From: Ruegeria conchae
GTDB lineage: Bacteria > Pseudomonadota > Alphaproteobacteria > Rhodobacterales > Rhodobacteraceae
Length of the DNA: 64,000 bases
Assembly: GCF_000192475.1 (NCBI RefSeq)
Contig: NZ_AEYW01000012.1
Coordinates: 186,001 to 250,000, forward strand
Direction: 5' to 3'
Under the pieces are notes generated by a model that was not told the origin of the DNA, made no database searches, and was given only the letters and a program-made list of their open reading frames with translations. The position numbers were made by a program, and so were the translations under genes. This document shows, in pieces, positions 8,902-16,661 of this stretch (positions are counted from its first letter, which is position 1; every line of letters begins with the position of its first letter).

Positions 8902-10161
8902 CCGGCCTTTCCACGGAACCAGCCAGTTTTCAGCCTTGCGCATCAGGATATCGATGCCATAGCCGATGATGCCGATCAGCACGATGCCCATGATGACAAT
9001 ATCCGTCAGCTGGAATTTAGAGGCCGCGATGATCATCATACCAGCCCCTTTCTGTGCCGCGACAAGTTCGGCCGCCACAACAGTACCCCAGCATACACCC
9101 ATGGCGACGCGTGCGCCGGTGAAAATCTCGGGCAACGAGTTGGGCACAATCACATGGCGCATGATCTGCCACTTCGACGCCCCCAGCGAGTATGCCGCGT
9201 GGATTTTTGAGATGTTCACACCAGACACACCTGCACGTGCAGCAATAGTCATGATCCAAAGCGCCGCTAGGAACAGCAGGACGATCTTGCCGGTCTCCCA
9301 GATACCAAACCAGATGATGACCAACGGGATCAGCGCCAATGGCGGCACAGGGCGCATGAACTCGACGATTGGGTCAAACCAGCCCCGAAACCAGCCAGAC
9401 AATCCCATGGCGTATCCGAGCGGAATGCCGATGAGCGCCCCGGCGACAAAGCCCGCGATAACCCGCAACAACGACCAACCAAGATGCTGCCAAAGCGAGA
9501 AGTTCTGATAGCCTTCGCTGGCGATTTCGAAGAAGCGCGCGACAACGGTCTCGGGTGCCGGCAACCAGATCGGGTTCATCTGCATACCCTGCGCCGGAGT
9601 GAAGCTGATCGCGCCTTTTCCGGTCAGTGATACTGTGCCGTCGCCCACGCTAACAGAACCATCCTCACCAATCGCTGTGCCATTGATGGCGATGATCTTC
9701 GCGCCATCTTTGCGCTTCACTTCATCATTTTTGTCGAACAAGATGGTCGAGGAACGACCGCTGGGCGCGACAAAGGCGACATCCTTGGCAAAGCCGTCAC
9801 CAGGCTCAACCTCAAAGCTCTCCGCCTCCTCTCCAAAAGGGGGAACTTTTACATAGATCGTGGCATCATCTGTGTTGCCGTTTGCGTCTTCGACTGTGTA
9901 CGCAAACTGCAAATCCCCGACAAAGGGGCCAGGGACATGGATGGGCAGCAGTTTTGAACCGGTAAACGCGGCCCAAATCACAAAGATCACAAGGATCGAG
10001 ATAATCGACGCTGCCCGGTCTGCGCGTACAGCACTTTCATCGCCAAACGTCACAGTTTTGAGGCTCGTAAAGTCCTGACGGCTTTGCAAACCCCTGCGTA
10101 GCAGATGTACGATCAAAAATGCGCCGCCGAACAGGCCGATATAAAAAAGAAGTACCATCAT
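8896..10161 (-). CDS. ABC transporter permease, TauC/SsuC type, with inserted Ig/VCBS-like domain
   Basis: The start is placed at the ATG at 10161, which overlaps the ATPase stop (ATGATG), giving 421 residues. One transmembrane helix lies at about 5-20 and another at 51-68. The C-terminal 200 residues are a classic TauC/SsuC permease with the EAA-type loop SLGASKWQIMRHVIVPNSLP. Residues about 82-195 are an extra segment not found in ordinary 250-280-residue TauC proteins. It contains FAYTVEDANGNTDDATIYVKV-like and NGTAIGEDGSVSVGDG patterns that resemble cadherin/VCBS-like beta repeats. It would face the periplasm between the first core helix and the rest of the permease. The substrate is probably a sulfonate, amine or similar small solute. 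Confidence 0.82.
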   Translation of the reverse strand: MMVLLFYIGLFGGAFLIVHLLRRGLQSRQDFTSLKTVTFGDESAVRADRAASIISILVIFVIWAAFTGSKLLPIHVPGPFVGDLQFAYTVEDANGNTDDATIYVKVPPFGEEAESFEVEPGDGFAKDVAFVAPSGRSSTILFDKNDEVKRKDGAKIIAINGTAIGEDGSVSVGDGTVSLTGKGAISFTPAQGMQMNPIWLPAPETVVARFFEIASEGYQNFSLWQHLGWSLLRVIAGFVAGALIGIPLGYAMGLSGWFRGWFDPIVEFMRPVPPLALIPLVIIWFGIWETGKIVLLFLAALWIMTIAARAGVSGVNISKIHAAYSLGASKWQIMRHVIVPNSLPEIFTGARVAMGVCWGTVVAAELVAAQKGAGMMIIAASKFQLTDIVIMGIVLIGIIGYGIDILMRKAENWLVPWKGRS

Positions 10162-10964
10162 GATGCTTGCTCCGTCCGGCCCATGATTTCCTCTTCCATT
10201 TCCCAAATCATCGAAAGGATTTCGTCGCGCGTTTCCGCAAAGCCCTCGGACTTTTTCACGTCACGAAGATCAGCGTTCACACCACGCTCGGCAAATGGCA
10301 GATTATATTCCTTGTGAATTCGTCCAGGGCGCGGGGCCATGACGATCAATCGCTCACCCAGCAACAGGGCTTCTTCCACCGAGTGGGTGATCAGAATGAT
10401 TGTCTTACCAGTTTCTTTCCATAGCTTCAGAACCAGGCCCTGCATTTTTTCACGGGTCAACGCGTCCAAAGCACCAAGCGGTTCATCCATCAGGATCACA
10501 TCGGGCTCGTTTGCCAAGCATCGCGCCAGCGCGACGCGCTGCTGCATACCCCCAGACAATTCGTAAACAGCCTTTTCCTTGAAATCCTGTAAGCCGACCA
10601 CCTCAAGCAAATGATCCGAGATCTTGTCTCGTTCAGCTTTGGGCATGCCCTTCATACGTGGCCCAAAATCCACATTCTCGCGCACGTTCATCCACTCGAA
10701 TAGGGCGCCTTTTTGAAACACCATTCCGCGTTCCGCATCCGGACCTTTGACCAAATGCCCATTCAGCTCAATGCGCCCTGAGGTCGGCGCAAGAAAGCCC
10801 GCAACAATGTTCAGCAAAGTTGTCTTGCCGCATCCTGATGGGCCAAGAACCGAGACCAGTTCACCTTCTTTCAGACTAAGCGATACGTCCTGGAGCGCCT
10901 GCACTGAAGTACCGTTAGGCAAGTCAAAACGCATGGACAGGTCTACGATGTCCAATTCAGGCAT
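10158..10964 (-). CDS. ABC transporter ATP-binding protein, TauB/SsuB type
   Basis: A 268-residue ATPase when started at the ATG at 10964, which has AAGGAAAC seven bases upstream; a longer frame exists but lacks such a site. Walker A is GPSGCGKT (41-48), the signature is LSGGMQQR, and Walker B is VILMDEP followed by a conserved histidine in ITHSVEEA. It powers uptake through the adjacent permease, with substrate delivered by the binding protein encoded upstream. The family covers taurine, alkanesulfonate, nitrate and pyrimidine-precursor transporters, so the substrate is open. The stop overlaps the permease start by four bases. Confidence 0.9.
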   Translation of the reverse strand: MPELDIVDLSMRFDLPNGTSVQALQDVSLSLKEGELVSVLGPSGCGKTTLLNIVAGFLAPTSGRIELNGHLVKGPDAERGMVFQKGALFEWMNVRENVDFGPRMKGMPKAERDKISDHLLEVVGLQDFKEKAVYELSGGMQQRVALARCLANEPDVILMDEPLGALDALTREKMQGLVLKLWKETGKTIILITHSVEEALLLGERLIVMAPRPGRIHKEYNLPFAERGVNADLRDVKKSEGFAETRDEILSMIWEMEEEIMGRTEQAS

Positions 10965-11062
10965 TCTGTTTCCTTCCTGCTGTTGCATCTGGGGACCGGC
11001 CCGCAACCGGACCAGTCCCCAGCGATCTGCATTATTTTAGTTGTCGAATGTTCGTCCCGATC

Positions 11063-12058
11063 TCAGTTTGAGGCTGAGCTCAGCGGATCTGCATTCACAG
11101 CACCTTCGTAGGAATCCAGCGCGGAATCGATGCTACCCGCTGATACAAAGACGTTCGCGACGCCCTTCATAAAGTCTTGGGCACCACCACCTAGCCATTT
11201 GTCCGACAATTGCTCTTCGGCTGTCGGGAAACTGAATGTAGCGATCGTTGCTGCAGCATCGCTTGGATCCATACCTGCATCCTTGGCGATGACTGCCAAC
11301 ATATCATCCTTGTTGTCCCCAGCGGCCCATTGCGCATTGGCGTCTGCGGTCACTTTGAGAAACTTCGAGAGCAGTTCCGGTTCTTCTTCGATGAAGGAAG
11401 ACGGAGCACTGGTCACATCGAAAACAAGAATGCCAAGCTCTTCCTTCTCAGCACCAGTCAGCAAGATATTGCCGTGCTCGGTCATGCGCCGCAGCGCACC
11501 ACCCCAGCCGCACACCATGTCCAGGTTGCCTTGCGCAAAGGCGGCTGCCCCATCGGCAGGAGCCATATCGACAATTTCCAGCGAGCTTAGATCGACGCCA
11601 AAATGGTCCATCTGTGACAAGAAGCCATAATGCGCGGCGGTCCCGATCGGAACGCCAACCTTCTTGCCATTCAGCTCACCTGCATTTGTCTTGTCGATTT
11701 CAAGCGCTTCAGCGACGACACAATTGTCATTGTCCGAATAGCTTACCGCGACATCCACGGCCTGCAGATCCTGACCGGCAGACGTGGCTACGACAAAAGG
11801 CGGTACACCCTGGCTGACCGCGATCTGAACGTCGCCTGAAGCCATGGCCGCAGACATTGCAGTGCCCGTGTCGAAGGACACCCAATTGATCTTGACACCC
11901 ATCTCGTCTTCATAGGTCCCGTTTGCCTTCGCATACTGGAACGGCATCGGCCATTCCAAAAAGTACGCAACCGTTATTTCATCAAGCGCTGCGGCTTGTG
12001 AGGCGGTTACAGCGGCAATCCCGGCATAGGCCGTTGTAAGCAGATATTTTTTGATCAT
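11063..12058 (-). CDS. Periplasmic substrate-binding protein, TauA-like
   Basis: A 331-residue secreted binding protein. The first 24 residues form a signal peptide (two lysines, hydrophobic core, SQAAALD cleavage region). The mature part resembles roseobacter TauA-like proteins: FLEWPMPFQYAK, FDTGTAMSAAMASGDVQI, VGVPIGTAAHYGF and MAPADGAAAFAQGNLDMVCG. It is the first gene of a minus-strand operon with the ATPase and permease, and is divergent from a LysR regulator gene. Taurine is the default family guess. However, no taurine aminotransferase/dehydrogenase or xsc gene is present in the window, so another small zwitterion is possible. Confidence 0.88.
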   Translation of the reverse strand: MIKKYLLTTAYAGIAAVTASQAAALDEITVAYFLEWPMPFQYAKANGTYEDEMGVKINWVSFDTGTAMSAAMASGDVQIAVSQGVPPFVVATSAGQDLQAVDVAVSYSDNDNCVVAEALEIDKTNAGELNGKKVGVPIGTAAHYGFLSQMDHFGVDLSSLEIVDMAPADGAAAFAQGNLDMVCGWGGALRRMTEHGNILLTGAEKEELGILVFDVTSAPSSFIEEEPELLSKFLKVTADANAQWAAGDNKDDMLAVIAKDAGMDPSDAAATIATFSFPTAEEQLSDKWLGGGAQDFMKGVANVFVSAGSIDSALDSYEGAVNADPLSSASN

Positions 12059-12091
12059 TTCGATTATTTTCTCCCTGCTGGTTCCGTCAGT

Positions 12092-12141
12092 TCGACCATT
12101 TCCGATGGTCGACTACGGATCAGTAAGAGAAACCATAGTCG
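12092..12141. promoter_or_regulatory. Nested inverted repeats, candidate LysR operator
   Basis: A perfect inverted repeat TCGACCAT-N5-ATGGTCGA lies at 12092-12112. A second, nearly perfect one, CGACTACGG-N14-CCATAGTCG, lies at 12110-12141. Both sit between the divergent binding-protein gene and the LysR gene and are a likely binding site for that regulator. Binding is inferred, not shown. Confidence 0.5.
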
Positions 12142-12233
12142 GTAAGGCTCAATTTCGTAAATCAAAAAACATGTTGCGAAAAAACCGTAACTTTGTTTCG
12201 CTTTTGATAAATAGTTCTTTGGAAGGGCCTGCA

Positions 12234-13208
12234 GTGACCAAAAAATCACTTAGCCTCAGATGGCTTGAAATCTTTCAACTGGTCTCGAAATTGGGGTCGA
12301 TCCAAAAGGTGTCTGTTGAAACCGGTTTGTCAATCAGCACGGTTTCAAATCATCTGCGCAGCCTTGAACGGGCTCTGGACGTGGAACTGGTGGATCACAG
12401 CCGCCGACCGATGGGTTTAACGCCTGCTGGCACAGTGTTCTCCCGTCATGTCCACGAAGGCCTGATGGCTCTGAAACGTGGTGAGGCTGAGCTGCGCTCG
12501 GGCAGTTGGCAGCATGCAACAGATTTGCGTTTGGGTTTGATAGATGATTTCGACAGCCGTGTTGCGCCCGATTTGTTTACTCTTCTTTCGGCTCGGCTGC
12601 CGCGATGCAGCTTTCGCCACTTTACGCGCCAAAGCCACGAGATCATCGACAAGCTTCAGTCGCAGGGTTTGGATGCTGGTGTCGCAACTCGACCTTCCTA
12701 CCATGTCGAGGGGCTGAAAGAGTTTCCTCTTCTTCGTGATCCCTTCATCGTAATAATTCCACCGGCCTTCGACGGTCCGGTTGAAGACCTTGCAAACCCG
12801 GATAGCAACCTGCCGTTTCTGCGATACTCTCGGGATCTCGCCATCGGCAAGCTTATTGAGATGCAGCTTACGCGCAGCAAGATAAATTTGCCCAACCGCT
12901 TCGAACTTGAGTGCAATCAATCCATTATCGGGCTGGTCGCAGGAGGCAGTGGTTGGACCATCACAACCGCCGCCAGCTACTATCGTGCACGTCGCTTCCA
13001 CAAAAACACGCGGGCGATGCCTTTCCCCGGCAAAAGTTTTGCCCGCACCGTGTCGTTATTTACAACGGATGTATATCCGTCATCGACGACCCGGTTGATC
13101 CACAACGTATTGCAAAAGCTGATCCGTCAACATGTCACCGAACCTATGAAATCGCGGTTCCCGTGGCTGGAAGATGATTTCCGAACAATCCCCGCTCCGG
13201 CTGAATAG
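12234..13208 (+). CDS. LysR-family transcriptional regulator (paralogue A)
   Basis: The start is set at the GTG at 12234, which follows GGAAGGG at an ideal distance. This gives 324 residues, exactly the length of the paralogue starting at 15247. The N-terminal winged helix-turn-helix reads LSLRWLEIFQLV...GLSISTVSNHLRSLE and is followed by an effector-binding domain. Both paralogues share HSRRPM-LTP after the HTH and a PFPGKSFART motif near the end. It is divergent from the TauABC-like operon and probably controls it, using the inverted repeats between them. An upstream TTG would extend it into the neighbouring gene and is not preferred. Confidence 0.85.
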   Translation: MTKKSLSLRWLEIFQLVSKLGSIQKVSVETGLSISTVSNHLRSLERALDVELVDHSRRPMGLTPAGTVFSRHVHEGLMALKRGEAELRSGSWQHATDLRLGLIDDFDSRVAPDLFTLLSARLPRCSFRHFTRQSHEIIDKLQSQGLDAGVATRPSYHVEGLKEFPLLRDPFIVIIPPAFDGPVEDLANPDSNLPFLRYSRDLAIGKLIEMQLTRSKINLPNRFELECNQSIIGLVAGGSGWTITTAASYYRARRFHKNTRAMPFPGKSFARTVSLFTTDVYPSSTTRLIHNVLQKLIRQHVTEPMKSRFPWLEDDFRTIPAPAE

Positions 13209-13280
13209 TAAACGCCTCGTCATACGAGCTTAGCAGACGGATGTTTCAACACGGCAAAAGTTGCAGCCCTCATTCGCCCG

Positions 13281-14969
13281 CTAGGTTTCAGCCTCTTGCT
13301 CACGGGGGGGCAATTCTTCGATCAACCGTGTCTCAAGCAACTGACCGCTGGAGTAGAGGATCGGCGTCGAAATAGCGGCGATATGACTATTGAATTCTCG
13401 AAGCGCCCGCAAAGTCTCGAGATGCACATCGCTGGTTTCGAAGCTTTCAGCCATGCCATTCTGCAAACGGCGGAAATGACGTTTTCTGCTGTCACGTTCG
13501 GCACGCTTGATCTCAGTCTTTTCCAAGTTTAGAAGCCGTGCGCTTTCCAGATCTTCCGAAATAATAACATTCGTCGCCAGTTTTAGATTGGCCAGTATTT
13601 TCTCGTGCATCTGTTGCACTTCCGACCATCCCTCTGGCGAAAACTGCTTCCCTGTTTCCCGCAATTCACCGGCCAGCACCGTCAGGCGCTTTGCCACAAC
13701 GTCGCCTGCTGTTTCCAACCGGACTGCATATTCCAGCATATCGCGGGCTGCATCAGAGTTTTTCGAATCCATCTTGTCCGCAGGCAATGCTGCGACAAAT
13801 GCCCGGATATCTGTCAAACATTGGTTAACATCCTGATCTATAGCCTGAATTGCCTTGATCTGCTCGGGTTCACCAGTTCGGTAGAGCCCCAGCAAGGGGC
13901 TGAACATCAGCTGCACAAGATCAGCCATTCGAACCAACTCGCGTTTGAGGGCCGAGATCGCCAGGGTTGGAGACCCCGCCACTTGTGGATCAAGGGCGCT
14001 TGCGGGCCGAGCGAGCGGGTTGGCCTCTACGACTGGTTTTTCATCCGGTAGCAGCCGCATGAACGGAGCCTGCAACATTCCACAGAAGGGTAAAGACAAG
14101 ATCAGGAGCGAAGCATTGAACGCCAAATGCGCATTGACCAGCATCTGCCCCTGATAATCGCTGCCGATCATCCCAGCGCGCAAAGCCAGGTTCGCGGCAA
14201 ACAGGCATAGCACGGCCCAGACCCCGCGAAGCGCGAGATTTGCGTAAGGAATGCGCCGGGCACGTATGTCCATCCCACGCGTTAACCAAACTGGAATGAG
14301 CGCGCTGCCCAAATTTGCGCCTAGCACCAATGACAATCCGGCAGAGAACGGCAATGCACCTATCTGGACCAGCGTGACGCACATCAAAATGGCCGCAACT
14401 GAACTGTGCATGACAAAGGCCAGCGCACCTCCGACAATGAATGCAGTCACATAATCGCGTACGAGATAGTCAGCGATTGCGGGCAAGAACGCGCTGTCCC
14501 GGATCGGGTCCATGGCTTCACGCAAAAACCGCAATGAAATCAAAATAAAGGCAACACCCATCAGAATTCGACCGATCTGACGTGGCCGCTTTCGTTCGGT
14601 TTTGACAAATAACCAACCACCGATGGCCAATAGTAGCGGTACGAGCCAGTCAAGACGGAATGACAGTATCTGAATCACAAGGGCGGAACCAAGGTCACCC
14701 CCCAAGACAATCGCCAGACCGGCCGGGAAAGCCAGATATCCGCCCGCCGCGAACCCTGAGGCCAGCAGCGCCACCGCAGCAGAGCTCTGCAGAACAACTG
14801 CCAACAGCATCCCCGTCAGGCTGGAACCCATCATGCTGTTGTTTCGTGTCAGCACACGCTGGAACGAGGCGCCGTAACTCCGCTCGATCCCTGTTCGGAC
14901 CATTCGAACCGCAAACAGCAAGAGCATTGTGGCTCCGGCCAGTTGAGTAAGAAATACTAGTATTGCCAT
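13281..14969 (-). CDS. Na+/phosphate cotransporter family protein with PhoU-like domain
   Basis: A 562-residue membrane protein from the ATG at 14969; a TTG 42 bases upstream is possible. The N-terminal two thirds hold about eight to nine membrane segments with the two inverted repeats of the NptA/PNaS family, seen as VLQSSAAVALL and VMHSSVAAIL plus GGDLGSAL and GANLGSAL. The C-terminal 220 residues are helical and PhoU-like. Relatives import phosphate with sodium. It stands between two paralogous LysR genes, convergent with the first and divergent from the second. The latter may regulate it, though this is inferred. Confidence 0.88.
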   Translation of the reverse strand: MAILVFLTQLAGATMLLLFAVRMVRTGIERSYGASFQRVLTRNNSMMGSSLTGMLLAVVLQSSAAVALLASGFAAGGYLAFPAGLAIVLGGDLGSALVIQILSFRLDWLVPLLLAIGGWLFVKTERKRPRQIGRILMGVAFILISLRFLREAMDPIRDSAFLPAIADYLVRDYVTAFIVGGALAFVMHSSVAAILMCVTLVQIGALPFSAGLSLVLGANLGSALIPVWLTRGMDIRARRIPYANLALRGVWAVLCLFAANLALRAGMIGSDYQGQMLVNAHLAFNASLLILSLPFCGMLQAPFMRLLPDEKPVVEANPLARPASALDPQVAGSPTLAISALKRELVRMADLVQLMFSPLLGLYRTGEPEQIKAIQAIDQDVNQCLTDIRAFVAALPADKMDSKNSDAARDMLEYAVRLETAGDVVAKRLTVLAGELRETGKQFSPEGWSEVQQMHEKILANLKLATNVIISEDLESARLLNLEKTEIKRAERDSRKRHFRRLQNGMAESFETSDVHLETLRALREFNSHIAAISTPILYSSGQLLETRLIEELPPREQEAET

Positions 14970-15132
14970 GCGGTGCGGTCTTTCTGCTGCATCGGCTTGT
15001 TTAACGTCCAAATTCTATGAAATTCAAGCACAAACGAGGCAAACAATGGTGGCGATACGACATCTAGCGGCTGGCTTCGAAGTGCAAATGTATTTGGCAG
15101 GGCAGATCAATTGCAAGTCGCATTGTAGATTT

Positions 15133-15190
15133 TCAAATCAGCGTTTGGTATTTGAGAAACGGGTACCAGATTTCGATAATTTGATATCAA
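15133..15190. promoter_or_regulatory. Candidate LysR operator elements in the NptA-LysR divergent region
   Basis: TCAAAT-N11-ATTTGA lies at 15133-15155, a spacing typical for LysR sites. The perfect palindrome TTGATATCAA lies at 15181-15190. Both are in the intergenic region between the cotransporter gene and the second LysR gene. Confidence 0.35.
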
Positions 15191-15246
15191 TGTTCGCATG
15201 AGCCGCTTAATTATTCACAGGTATGCCTGTATCTATGGGATTTAAA

Positions 15247-16221
15247 ATGCCGCGTCAGTCTGCTCCGAGAAATCTTAGTCTCAAATGGTTGGAACTGTTA
15301 CAGATTTGTGCTCAAAAAGGATCGCTGCAAGCAGCGGCGAAAGAAACAGGTCTTACTGTCAGCACAGTGTCGCACCATCTGCGTAATCTCGAAGACCATC
15401 TGGGGGTTGAACTGTTCAATCACTCGCGCAGACCTATGGTTCTGACCCCAAAAGGAAAGGCTTTTCTACGAAACATTGACGATGCATTACAGTTGATCCG
15501 GATAGCAAAGGCTGAGGCGTCGGCAGGAAGCGTATCCGAAGCCAGCCATCTTCGATTGGGGACCATCGAAGATTTTGACAGCGACATTATACCGGAACTG
15601 GCCGTTTACCTGTCATCGAGCATGCCTGCCTGCAATTTCATGTATCACACAGATTCCAGCCATTCGATTATCGAGATGTTGCGCGATCGACAGTTGGACC
15701 TGGGAATATCCACCACACCCAGCGAAAGATTACGTGACCTGCAAGATCGTTCGCTTCTAAGTGATCCATTTGTCATCATATTGCCCAAGGCCAACGAGGC
15801 GCCTTTGAGCGATATTGTCAAAGGCCGCACTAAACTTCCGTTCCTGAGATTTTCCAGCAACCTTTACATCGCGCGTCAGATAGAAGCTCAACTACGGCGG
15901 ATAGGGATATCAGCCTCTCACAGATTTGAATGCAGCAATAACCAGACGCTGATGTCGATGGTGTCAGCCGGTGCTGGTTGGACCATTACAACCCCACTGC
16001 TGTATTCGCGGGCGAAACGGTTTCAAGCCGACCTGCGTATGCACCCGTTTCCAGGTAAAAGCTTTGCGCGCACTCTGGCGCTGGTCACGACGCCAGATTG
16101 CTCCAGATCCGTTGTTGAATTGGTGGAGGACAAAACACGATCACTGATCAGCAACCGTATCATCGCCCCGCTGTGCGCGGAGATCCCTTGGCTGGCAGAC
16201 AGTTTCAAATTGATTGAATAA
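15247..16221 (+). CDS. LysR-family transcriptional regulator (paralogue B)
   Basis: A 324-residue regulator from the ATG at 15247, which has GGGA seven bases upstream; an in-frame ATG at 15223 is an alternative. The HTH region NLSLKWLELLQIC...TVSTVSHHLRNLE is followed by HSRRPMVLTPKG, and the C-terminus has HPFPGKSFARTLALVTT. These match the regulator at 12234-13208 along the whole length, so the two are paralogues. It is divergent from the Na/Pi cotransporter gene and lies upstream of the DMGDH-like gene on the same strand. Its target could be either; effector unknown. Confidence 0.85.
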   Translation: MPRQSAPRNLSLKWLELLQICAQKGSLQAAAKETGLTVSTVSHHLRNLEDHLGVELFNHSRRPMVLTPKGKAFLRNIDDALQLIRIAKAEASAGSVSEASHLRLGTIEDFDSDIIPELAVYLSSSMPACNFMYHTDSSHSIIEMLRDRQLDLGISTTPSERLRDLQDRSLLSDPFVIILPKANEAPLSDIVKGRTKLPFLRFSSNLYIARQIEAQLRRIGISASHRFECSNNQTLMSMVSAGAGWTITTPLLYSRAKRFQADLRMHPFPGKSFARTLALVTTPDCSRSVVELVEDKTRSLISNRIIAPLCAEIPWLADSFKLIE

Positions 16222-16661
16222 AACCGACCCAAGCTCTTCAGAGATATTAGTTTGTTCACGGATATGCCCATCCTGATCGGCGGATAGGCAAGCGGTGAGA
16301 ATGGCCTGCAAATCTCTTACGCCCCTGGGTGCCCGCATTCGGGCCTTTAATGTTCCGTTCTCTGCCCATGCCATGGATCGCCCCGGTCTGCGAGCGAACG
16401 AAAGAGGCGATCTCGCCCCTTGGCGGTGGAAATGCGCTTCATGCTCTGCACCATATCGTTAGTGAAAAAGCCCATGTGATCCTCGGGGTGCATGAGGTTG
16501 AGAGATTCAACATAATGCTGGTCACTTATGTTGATCACATGCAGTTTATTGCGATATTTTGCTTTATTATTTCCGATTTTGTGATCAAAAAGGTCGCAGC
16601 GCTTGTGATCCACACCGCAGATCGCGCTAATCCCAAAAAAAACGAGCCGGAGGGTGATGCC
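16222..16661. other. Upstream region of the DMGDH-like gene; possible remnant reading frame
   Basis: This 440-base stretch carries the leader of the downstream flavoprotein gene. A strong ribosome binding site (CGGAGGG) lies directly before the ATG at 16662. On the minus strand, an open frame from about 16560 down to a stop at 16347 has coding-like composition (ending in DRGDPWHGQRTEH), but I do not recognise it and see no start signal. It may be a remnant of a lost gene. Confidence 0.35.

Noticed and set aside
8896-12058. Definite taurine transporter tauABC
   Set aside because: The subunits are TauABC-like, but no taurine dehydrogenase, aminotransferase or xsc gene lies nearby, so the substrate was left open.
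16329-16661. N-terminal extension of the DMGDH-like protein by 111 residues
   Set aside because: The extension has a GTG start and no homology. The ATG at 16662 has a strong ribosome binding site and begins at the FAD-binding motif as in the paralogue.
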